Below are positions 1-10,677 of a DNA stretch of 64,000 nucleotides, piece after piece. How positions within the stretch are numbered: the stretch's first letter is position 1; the number at the start of each line of letters is the position of its first letter. Below the pieces are notes generated by a model. That model was given only the letters and a program-made list of their open reading frames with translations, did not search any database and had not been told where the DNA came from. Source of the stretch: Pterobdella sp. o SKG-2022 (taxonomy: Eukaryota; Annelida; Clitellata; Hirudinida; Piscicolidae); NCBI GenBank assembly GCA_964035795.1, contig OZ038321.1:7600079-7664078 (forward strand), given 5' to 3'. The position numbers were made by a program, and so were the translations under genes.

Positions 1-3000
1 AGTGCATTGCTGTGGGCATGTCTCGAGACTGTGAGTTTTTTTTTGCTATCATTTCGTTACAAGCGTCACTGAGCAATAAAAATATAAAGCATTTGGATTT
101 AATGGAATTTATTATTTTTTTATTAAACTATCAATTTCAAATTATCTCAATTACCATTGTATGTCTGAGTCTTTAAACGTGATGTATCATTTACCCATCT
201 CACATGCATGAAGATTCGATAAGCTTGAGCACAACTGTATAGAAAGCTTATTTTTAAAATGAAAATTTGACAGATTGTTTCAATCACTCATTAAAGCTGT
301 TTTGTTTTAACAATAGGCAGGAAAGATAACATTTGAAGGAGTTTATTCAGATTTTCATGCATATATGCTTTTAAATTTTAAGTAGTTTGTTCATCATAAT
401 TACATTAAATTATTTGTGGAAAGGAAAAGATTTTTTCTATTGCTGATTATGAGGAGATTGAGGATAAAAACGTTGATGATGATAATTGATGGATATGCAA
501 ACCTCAAAGATTGAATAAAAATACCACTCATGTAACAGGTGTGAGATATGGCAGAGTACCAAAGAAATCTTTAACGATAGAGGAGCAACAACAACATACA
601 TACAACACCAACAACAATAACCACCAACAACAGCAACAATCGCAACAAACACCACCATTAACATACACACCCGTCACTACCAACCACTATAACATGCATC
701 CATATAACACATACAACAATGTGAACCTACTACACTCTGGCAAGTTCAACAACTACCCATCACCCTACCTTGAGCATGATGATAAACGATCTATGGAGTT
801 GATAGACATTATATTGGCCGTGTCCCATTCACACGCTACCTTCTGTGATGAAACTGAAGAGAAGATGCTGACTGTTGAACGAAAGCACGCAACTCTCGTA
901 TGTGATACTGTGCTGTTCATAATTATTCAGACGGATGTGTTCATGGATAGGTAGATAAATAGAGATAAATAAATCGATAGATAGATAGATAGAAAAATAG
1001 ATAGATAGATAGAAAGAGATAGATAGATAGATAGATAGATAGAAAGATAGATAGATAGATACCATTGTTACGTTATCTAATTTTATAATAACTATAATGC
1101 TACGTCAATATATTACTTGTACATAAACGTTTTGATTCGAAAAATCAATGCCAATCATTTCTTGTAGCTGCCTGACAGCAAGGACTTGATCAGGTCAGAT
1201 AATGCTATCCCTGAAAACTTGAGGTTAGTTCAACCATTGATGATTAACATGTAATAATAATCATTTAAGTGCTATAAAGAAGCAACAACCAAAAAGCAGT
1301 ACAAGCAGTATATTACTGAAACAACGACCATATAAATATCATTATAATACCACACAGACTAGTGATGTTTCAGCAACTGGCTCACCTCATAACGCCATGC
1401 ATTTCTCAAGTTGTAGAGTTTGCCAAGAGAATCCCTGGTGAGTTCTCCATCTCTCTTCATATTTGATGTTTCATATTTTTAATTATTCAATTTCAATGAA
1501 AAAACATGAATTATTTATATTCAAACATTGAAATTGAACAATATTGACGGATAATTGAGCATGTAGTAATTTTTATGTATTGAAAGTCTTAATTCATTGT
1601 TGTATTTTCATGCTACTTATTTTTTTGATATTAACTGCATCAAAATTAGTGCTTAAGACTGAAGATTGTTTTTCTATTATAACTAGGATAACAGTAGATT
1701 TCAGTAGCAGATATCAACATAGTTATGCCCAAAAATATATTAATAATAAAAATAGTAATTCTAACCCATGTGTTTTACATTGACTTTTGTATTAGGTCAC
1801 AGTAATTACCAATGGCATACCACTATATATTGAAACATACTAACTAGACTTCCAGAACCTTAGTCAGGATGACCAGTTGACCTTGATCAAGGGAGGGTTC
1901 TTCGAAGTTTGTCTCATCAGGTAATTTTTGGGGATCCTTAATGCATATATAATATGGATAGCATATATAATTGTGGAATAGATCATAAAACTAGTAGTAA
2001 GATCGTTAAATGGTTTTCCATAATTAAAATGCTTTGATTTAGTATAACTACCTTAACCATATGGAGATAAAGGGTTTAAGAGTTAATGTAATCTTTTTCA
2101 TGGTCCGATTTTCAACCAAGGTTACTGAAGTTATTAGGTATATCATACCACAAACGACATTACTAATTAATAAATTTCATTGATAATTAAATACCCTGGT
2201 TTTTCTGTATTAAATGACATTGCTCAACGCACACAGGTCAACTCGCCTGTACAGCAGTGTTGACTCTTGTGTGCTTTTCTTTGATGGTTCCATCATCTCA
2301 CGCAAGGAATTTGATGTGGTTTATGGGGTCAGTGTTTATACTGTTTCTAATGCTGTTGTTTGAGCAGTTTCTAATGCTGTTGTTTAATCAGTTTCATGTT
2401 ATATTTGTATGCTTCACTTTCTATGAGCTCTGTAATATATTTTGATTTAAAAAGTGTTTCTTATCAATTATCTTTTTTAAGCTTAATTTTTTACAAGTCT
2501 TACATTTACACAATTATCTTCAAAGTCCATCCAACATTGATTGATTTCCATATATGAACAAAACCAATATATATATAACGTAATGTAACAGATGGAGTTG
2601 GTGGAAGGCATGTTCAACTTCACTGTTCAGTTGAGTCAACTGCGTCTCAATGACACAGAGATTGGCTTGTTATCCTGCATTGCTCTCATCTGCCCTGGTT
2701 TGTCCTGCTCTTCTTAGTATTCATATACTTGCACCCATTTGTAAGATGATATAATAAGCATTGTAATATACATCTAATAAATAATTTTTAGTTTATAGTT
2801 ACGGAAACATTGTTAACAGACAGAGCAGGCTTGTTTGACACAGCATCAGTGGAGGCATTGAGGAAGTCCCTGGTGGAGGCATTTTGCTGGCAAGTGCAGC
2901 GAAGCCACCCCATGCAGGCAGATCTCGCTTCTATCTGCCTCTCCAAACTGCCATCCTTGCGCATCATCGGTCTCACACATGATCGCACCCTTGACTTCTA

Positions 3001-3559
3001 TCGCCTCTCTGCCTCTGGCAATCAATCAATGTCATTGCCTCCATTGTTTGCTGAGATCTACGACTTTCCTCGCAAGGATGATGACGATGATGCTTCGTCG
3101 GGTTCACCTCCTGTTTCAGATGACTGCGCCGATGTGGTGGGTGTGAGGAATGGAAGCATGGTGCCTCATGAAGTTTGTACCAACTCCAATGGAGCCTTCT
3201 ACCCTGACACCTTGAATGGAGAAGTAAGGAAGAATGGTGTGATGGTGGGTGGCATTCTAAATGGGGGATTGAATGGTGCCAAGAACATTGAAGACAAGAC
3301 GAGCAATTTCCATCCTTATCAAAATGGTGTATACAGCGACAAAAGGAAGCTTATAAACGGCGACAAGCACAAGAACTTTAACGTTATGAACACATGTGTT
3401 GGGAACATGGCAGATGAGAACAAGAATGATAACAGCATATCGAGCGTTTTGACAGTCTGCAATGGGGAGATGAACTACGAAGGGAAGATGGTGGCGAGTG
3501 TGAAGCCAGTGGTGATGCATGGGGAGGCTGATGGGGACTCATATCTGGTGGAGAAGTGA
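1..3559 (+). CDS. E75: E75/NR1D-type nuclear receptor, 3' part (5' end outside window)
   Basis: Ligand-regulated transcription factor of the NR1D (E75/Rev-erb) group, acting in the nucleus; family members bind heme. Phase-consistent exons: 1-30, 539-897, 1168-1223, 1358-1437, 1848-1920, 2237-2327, 2592-2697, 2820-3559 (stop TGA 3557-3559), about 510 residues in window. Exon 1 ends the DNA-binding domain (CIAVGMSRD) and exon 2 continues VRYGRVPKK, the C-terminal extension typical of E75/E78/Rev-erb. A Gln/Asn-rich hinge follows. The ligand-binding domain signature VVEFAKRIPDFQNLSQDDQ lies at 1400-1875. DRAGLFDTASVEAL (2697-2860) matches the E75 pattern best. The His in GLTHDRTLDF is at the place of the heme-ligand His of E75/Rev-erb (inference). 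SLPPLFAEIYDF near 3035-3070 looks like an AF-2 helix. An acidic, Asn/Gly-rich tail follows. E78 is the main alternative. The rest of the DNA-binding domain lies upstream of base 1. Confidence 0.9.
955..1062. repeat. GATA tetranucleotide microsatellite
   Basis: Imperfect (GATA)n tract with interruptions such as GAAA, in an intron of the nuclear receptor gene. Intronic position is inferred from the flanking exons 539-897 and 1168-1223. Confidence 0.9.
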
Positions 3560-6500
3560 TGTGGGTGTGTTGGTCAACTTACTCAGGGACATTTCAACTT
3601 ATACTTCTATCCTATACATCAGGATTCCTTGTGTCATCTATTAAGACTCGTATATTGTAAGCATATTATATTATACATAACAACATCGTTCATATACGGA
3701 GCATCTATAAGAATATCTATTATATAAATTAGCGTTAAGAGCTGCTACAAGCTCTCATAACCTCAAGCCCTACCTCATTTTACACCTAAAAGCTTCAAGC
3801 TTAACCAGTATCTAGCGTATGTCCTTTATGTTAACTTTTTAATGATCCGTTTGTTTTAATTGATTCGTATCTTTATGCTTGTCTATTTTGTCGATATATT
3901 ATAACCTTAATGCTTTTAACGAGGGCATTTTATCATCAATAATACATGATGGCAAGAAACGATAAGGTATTGATATATTTAAATTTCTAACATTAACTAC
4001 CAACAAAAACTTATTTTATTGGAAAATGATGAATTTTTCTCAAGTCCATTATATTGATTTGTAACATAAGCAGGAGTGGATTGTTGTGGCGGGTACTTGT
4101 TACAATGATGTTTGTCCATCTGATTGTTGTTTCATTCTTGCTTAATGGATTGTAAGCAATTTGAACGGTATTTTAAGGGCTTGTTTCAGTTTTTATGTTT
4201 ATTCACTTTTATAAGATCATTTTTGATTTATCTTTTGTTGACATTTTGTTGATTAAACTGTTATTTTTGATAAAATTATTTTTTTTTTGTTTCAAATCAA
4301 TTGATATACATAGAAGGTAACGTAAGATTTTTTGATTCCCATGTTTTGTTCCTGTTAGCATTTAACTCGCACACAAGCAATTATTCGTTAATGATTTCGC
4401 TTCAAATAGGAATTAATGACTGCACCAGCATGAATTACTCGCATTTGTATGTGTGTACCTTTTAAAATATGTGTGTATGTTTATGTGTACCTTTAAAAAT
4501 ATGTATGTATGTTTTCGTGTATCTAAGATTTGTGATTGTATCTTTTGAGATATATGTATGTATGTTGGCGTGTAGCTTTTAAGAAGTGTGTGAGTGTGTG
4601 ATTTTTTTGTGATCATGTGTGTGTCCTTATGCTAGTGTGCGTAATATTTCAACTCTCTTAAGAAACTTCAAACACGAACATCTTCCTTTTATTGGATTTT
4701 CGATGCTTAATTTATTGTAGCTTTGATGTAAGACCCTTTATGTTGCAAGCATCTATAACTTCATCCCTTTGTTTTACCAATGCTTTTGTAGCCCTCAAGC
4801 GTCCCTCCCGCGCTGTATAAATCGACCTTTTGTTTTTGCTTCTATTTTATTGGCTAAGTTCTTTGCGTAGTGGTTTTTATAATCATTCTTATACAATTGT
4901 TATTATCGTTTTTAAATATCATTTATTGATGATTAATGGTGTAAATATTGGTGCTTCTTAAATCATAACTATTGCCTTTGTGTGTTATTAGCTTGCTTCC
5001 TTCTATTCGATTGACGTTCGATTGTCCAATCAGTTTAATATTATTATGAAATTTATATTTTTTTATTATTCTCTCTTTAATTGAGCAACAACAACAATAC
5101 TAATAAGAATGAAATAATCCAATGGTTTTTACGTAACCTTTCACTCCATCAGCACTTCTGCGTCCCATCATTAGATATATTTTATCGATACAAATGTTAT
5201 ATTAATATTACTTTCATTTTTTCTATCAAGTTGTTTCCATTATTTTCTTTATCCTTTTATTTTTCTTCTCATTTTTTTCTAATATATTATTAATATTTTG
5301 TCATTTTGTCTCTATTATTTGTTCATTATTTTTTTAAAATTTCTACCATTATTTTTATATTATTGTTATTGAGATATATGGCTTGTGTAACTTGTATAAA
5401 GGGAACATCTTAACCACATCTAACTGGTATTGTGTGATTGTGTGCAAGGTTTTTTTAGTTTTGATTTGGTGCGTGTCTTTAACATTCGATTTTTGCAATA
5501 CATCTTTGCACGACAACTAGCCCATGCATCGTTCCATAACCCTGCTTAAGCCATCAAACACTGGCTAGTTATTGTACTATAACTCAAGCCCTCAACCTAC
5601 ATCAATATGACCGACTCATGAGTTGGGTTGGTGCATCAACTGCATTTACTACCCTGAGGCAGGACTTATGTACTTTGCTAATGCAACTTCTAATGCATGT
5701 GATAAAGATACACTTCTTGAACTGTGCAGTTTGTATCAGTTTTTGTTTTTTTCTTCTATAATGCCTTCAGCATAAATCCGTAGTGTATGTTTCGTGTTTC
5801 ATTTTAGTAGTTATGGTTTCCTATACTTATTTAATCGTTTGTTACATTTATCAATACTATATTGTGATGTCACTTTGTCATTGCTATTCATATTATTATT
5901 ATTATAACTCTATTGATAGCGTATCCCACCATAGATTCGTAAAATTTGAAAGCACTCAACATCTTAATAGCAGCATCTAACATGCACTCCCATGAGGGTG
6001 GTGTCTTATGCATATATGTAAAAGCCTATATAATCACACCGATGTCACTCAATTAACATGCATAACACACTTTATTGATAGTTCATCACTTGCATTCTGC
6101 CTTCTGTTGATTAAACGCCTTAAGCTTTGTACTATCGTCATTGCAGCATCTATGTCGGAACATCCTTTCGTTTGCATGTGTAAGTGTGTTATTTCGTATG
6201 TGTGTGTTATTTTGTATGTGCGTCTTTTACTTTATATCTTTTTATTTCACTGTATGTATGCGTGTGTTATTTTATTTGTTTATGTCATTGTATGTCGTAC
6301 ATGGCTTATAATTTTGTATGTTATATTCTTCATCTAATGTTTTTGATTTTATATTATATAAAAGTTTATAAAATTATGTAAGTTGGTTCCATTCTTTTTT
6401 GACCATCTGTTTTCACTCTTAGATTTTGCTTTCATAAACTTCCCTCATCTTTGGCTTAGTATTGTTTTACCATCTGCCTATTAAAAAAACTACCTCTAGT

Positions 6501-7850
6501 TACAATTATATAATTCAATTTGTATTGTTTTCATTAGATTGGGGTTTTTATGGATGGTAGCGTTAGACGGGTTGGTATGTTGATATAGGTGAGTGTCTAT
6601 GCATTAACATTAGTAAGAGCAATCTTATTTTTGAATCATCTTATGATTATTTTGTTTTTATTATACATTTACTGAGTATTAAACATCACAAGTCCAAGCA
6701 TTGTCTCTGTTCAATTGAAGCTTGTATGATTGTCAATCTCAGGATGGTTATTTTGATTTTCATGTTACTTCCCTTATATGCTTTTGTATCGAGTTTGGCG
6801 AACTGTCGTTGTTTTACCATTGTTTGTGAGCATCCATTTGGGGTGTTTCAATACCCTCTTTGTTGTCCTACCTGCTTTTCCTTGCATTTTCGTCTTCGAT
6901 TCTATCTAGTTTAACTTATCAATCTAAACGGATAATGCATTTCATTCTTTTATGTCGTTTTTTTATTTAATGCCCCAAGTATATTGTTAATTTTCATAAT
7001 CTTTTGATTTGTTTTATCTCACGGTTGCTTGTTTCACCACTAACCACACGCTTGGTATCTTTTATTAATGTTTTTTCTTTGGAAAAATGAATTAAATTTT
7101 ATTTAATCTTTAAATAGCATTTTTAATATCTTTCCTAACTAAGTGATTATTTCTATCAAAACTTTGTTCTTAAACTTATTCTATTAAACGCCCTATTCTT
7201 TACCTTATTGTGTTGTAACGTATGGTTAAGTACTAATGATTATCAGAATTCCAGCCCGTCTCTGAGCTTGCGCACATCAGCAATAAATAATTGTTGGTGG
7301 TGTTAACTGATTCTTTGATTTTCAATATTGATTGATTTTAATGGTTTCAATGCGTTTTCCGAGATTGCAGTATCTCGCATATGCACATTTTATCGAAAGG
7401 ATTTGCCGCAGTGAGAAATTTTTTTTTCTGAGTGATATTTAAATGAGAAGATTGGAGGGATGGTTGTTTGCTGTGTTGGGACACCTTTGTTGAGAGTGAG
7501 CTTTTTTTTGTTACTTTTGTTTGATTTTACCTTTAAATCAGCATCATCAATTGTTATTTAACTACCATAAATTAATCTTATGTTCGCAATAAGGACGTTG
7601 TTATTGTTTTTTGATTATTTTTGTTACTCTTTGTTATTGTTGATTTGTCAGATTAGTTATTTGGATAATTATTTATTGTAGAGGACTCGTTGAAAATATT
7701 TAATCATAATTTTTAAGAAATATCTTCCTAAAGTACGTGTTTATATATTTTAGCTTTACATGTTTTGTTCAAATTGTGTTCGGATTGTTTTGAATAAATT
7801 AACTTGTAATCAGTATCATTCATGTTTCATTTGAAATCGGATGCGTCATA
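3560..7850 (+). other. T-rich non-coding region, possible long 3' UTR of E75
   Basis: No convincing coding sequence. The + strand is strongly T-rich and comparatively A-poor from about 4000 to 7750, with TG-rich patches (about 4440-4630 and 6175-6300). Open frames here are short, low-complexity and lack domain features. One-sided T-richness just downstream of the receptor stop fits a long 3' UTR or intergenic DNA; the sequence alone does not decide. An AATAAA lies near 7281 but no end could be assigned. Confidence 0.5.
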
Positions 7851-7923
7851 AGAAATCACTTTTTGTAGGGATGCTTCGGAGGCTGCTTGTCTCTTTAAAT
7901 AGTGCTTTGAGGTGCCCAATAAA

Positions 7924-8040
7924 GAAATTGTATATGCCGACGAGATTGAATTCGTTATTGAGGAAGTACCAGACCTAACATCACTAATCAACACCATGCA
8001 CATTTCCAACCTCAAAGTTAATACCGATAAAACAGAATAA
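7924..8040 (+). mobile_element. Decayed LINE reverse transcriptase fragment (YADE motif)
   Basis: A frame reading VYADEIEFVIEEVPDLTSL then NLKVNTDKTE matches the RT palm block around the catalytic YADD motif and the following 'LKVNxDKTE' block of non-LTR retrotransposons. The second Asp of YADD is Glu here and a TAA follows, so it is a dead fragment. Flanks (7850-7923 and 8041-8115) may belong to the same copy but no protein match could be read. Confidence 0.6.
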
Positions 8041-10205
8041 CAACAGTGTCCCACAAACCTAGTACTGAAATAATCATTTTTAGGAGTTTTATAAAAAAAA
8101 CTAACATTTATCAACTAACAAAGCTTTTTGTACAATCCGTGAATATTCAAACATTATGATACATGAATACTTTCAAGAAAAAAAAACTAACATTTTTCAA
8201 AGCCTATGATTGGTCCAATTTAAAACAGCTTGGAACTTTTTTAAGAAAATCATTGTTGAAATCAAATCATGAAAAAGAAGATCAAATATATGAACTGATC
8301 ATTATTAAAATACATAATTTCAAGGAAATAGATTTTTACAGATTTATAAAGCTTGAATGAGTTATGAGATGAAAAAGGCATGATCAAATATTTTTGAGCT
8401 TGGAGGGAAATTTTAAAAATTCAAGATTGAGAAAGAATATGCGCCGTTTGACGATCAGAGAAGGAAGAAGATCGAATTTAGAAAATCACGAGAGCATGGT
8501 ATAGAGAAATGAAGAAAGTTAGATAAAAATATTTTTTTTAATTATAAAAAGTAAACTACTGAAAAACTCTTCAAAAAGGGGTGAAAAGAGCTTATAGAAC
8601 AAAACGTAAAATAACTAAACTAACGCATTTCAGTCCAATTTAAATTATCATAGATAGGTGCGGGCGGATGGTCGACTTCCTTGCTCAACTTATTTTCAGC
8701 TAATTTTAATTTCAACTTATTCAGCCATGGGTTCAAAGAGACTGACAAGGTTGATCGAGAGATTATCACTGGCCATTGTACCAGGACACCCCAGGCCAAT
8801 CAGCATGCGGGGGATATGTATTCTGTGTGGATCCTCCCAATGTACCTATGCAGTTTCTATTTTTCATACAGAGATTTTATAAGATTTAAAATTTTAAAAA
8901 TCATGTCTTTATTTTTTTCTTATTTTTAATAAAGCTAGGAGGATGTTGTGATTTCACAAGTTTTTCACTTCAAACCCACTATTTCCTTTTTTGAAATAAA
9001 AGACTGTGTTTTTGAAAAAACTTATTTAAATGAACTCAACTCAACTTGCATTATTTGATGTTCACAACTGTGGGTGGTTGCTTAGTCACTCGTCAAGCTA
9101 AAGCTGATATTAAGATAGCTTGAAAAATTTCACTTTTCTTGACAAAAAGTCAAATATTAATTCACATCGAGAGTCCCCGTCTACACTGGTGTGTCTTTTT
9201 TGCAGCATCATATGTGCTTTCACTTACTGGCAACATGGCGCTGGAGCCCATCAACGCTTTCAAAACCCACTTGAAGTTATAAACTAAATAGAATTTTTCG
9301 TTTATAATGAAAATTAGAGGATAAAATAGTAAAATTTTTCTGCTATATTCAACACTTTTTGGATGTCGAAATGAGTAGCAATAAAAACCAGATCGACATA
9401 ACAAAATAAATATGATAAAAACTAATATATTCACTATAAAATGAAATGAAATGTATGAACCTGTAGAAACATATTGGATAAAAACTCGCCTATTTTTTAT
9501 AAAAATTGTCGAAGACTTCGATTTGGTCGATAATTAAATTTGTCCATTAATTGTGCAACTTGAAAATTACAAAAAGGATAGGGGCAGTGGAAGTTTAAAC
9601 CATTTACGCATTCAGGAACACTTTATGAACAATCATAGAATCAAGAATCTTTTGATTTACTTAGTTTTTTATTTTTCTATTTTAAGGACTTCAAATTTTT
9701 TGAAAATAAACCAAATAGTACATAAACACATTCATGACATTACACAGAAAACGTAAAATTTTTTCTTTCAGCTCGCATTGTACATAGAGTCAAAATACTT
9801 TCGGACTTACAAAATTTTAAGTGAGTTTCTATCAAAAATTATTTCAATTAATACTTTTTGAAGTTTCCAACATTGCTAAGCATTCGTATTTTCAACGTTT
9901 TTTATAATTTTTTAGTGCTTAATTAAGTTGCGTTTTGTTATCTTAAAGCTAATCTCGAGTGATGTGATTAAATTAATGTACTGTCTCCTTGGTTTCCAAC
10001 GATCCATTACAATATTAATGAACGTTTAATATAAGCACCCTTAGTTGAACCATAAGTACTCCAGGGACAATCAACTGAAACGTGAGGGATCAGTTCGATG
10101 GATGTTCTATATTTAAAAAAGTACTTTTGAAATAATATTCAGTTTCATTATTTTAACTTCACATAATCTGCTCATTCACTTTTAACATATTTTTATTCTA
10201 TGTTG
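8041..10205. other. Intergenic AT-rich DNA, no gene recognised
   Basis: Becomes A-rich after about 8080. A more GC-rich patch at 8655-8840 gives overlapping open frames on + with no recognisable domain; it may be old repeat debris. Nothing else could be supported. Confidence 0.5.
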
Positions 10206-10211
10206 AAGAAC

Positions 10212-10377
10212 TGTCGGCCGCTATGGTTGAGCATTAGACTAATTATCTAAAGGTACCGGGTTCGATCCCGCGTGGGCCGACAATTAGCACCTGTTCCACA
10301 GTGTTTTTACTACATTAAATTTGTAGCAAGCGCTTTGATCTATAATGAAAAGCGCTTTATAAATACCGCATTACATT
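10212..10377 (+). mobile_element. tRNA-derived SINE, copy 1 (full length)
   Basis: Begins with a tRNA-like head (from 10212) holding a near-perfect Pol III B box, GGGTTCGATCCCG, at 10258-10270. A body follows (GTTCCACAGTGTTTTTACTA), then a tail AAAAGCGCTTTATAAATA near 10349-10366. The same head-body-tail order recurs in reverse at 26322-26494, and a 5'-truncated copy lies at 47724-47808. The clover-leaf is degenerate and continues into non-tRNA sequence, so it is a SINE and not a tRNA gene. It lies about 300 bp past the Kir stop. Confidence 0.8.
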
Positions 10378-10677
10378 ATTTCTCACTTCTTTAATTATTA
10401 TATGCATATTAAAGTTAAAAACTCCTTAAAAGTTATAAGTTGACTTTTTTTGAGTTTAGTTTGAAACAAAATTGAAAGTTGTCCTTTTAATAATTGAAAG
10501 AATCAAATGAATAAAATGTCAACGCGAAATAGTTCAAAAAGATCAGTTGAAGATTCGTATAAAAATAATTCGGTAAAAACGTATAACTAAAAAACAATTA
10601 AACTCTTCAGTTAAGTAATCACAGTTGGAGGCATGATTGAAAATAGTTCATTTAGTAATTTATCAAAAATTGAGCTC

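Noticed and set aside
6008..6381. Overlapping open frames rich in Cys/Val/Tyr on +
   Set aside because: They come from TGTGTGTT-type low-complexity sequence in a T-rich region, with no splice or domain support.
8655..8930. GC-richer patch with two overlapping open frames
   Set aside because: No recognisable protein family, no clear splice sites tied to a gene; probably repeat debris.
10258..10270. tRNA gene suggested by the B-box sequence
   Set aside because: The clover-leaf is degenerate and the sequence continues into a body and tail repeated elsewhere; it is a SINE.
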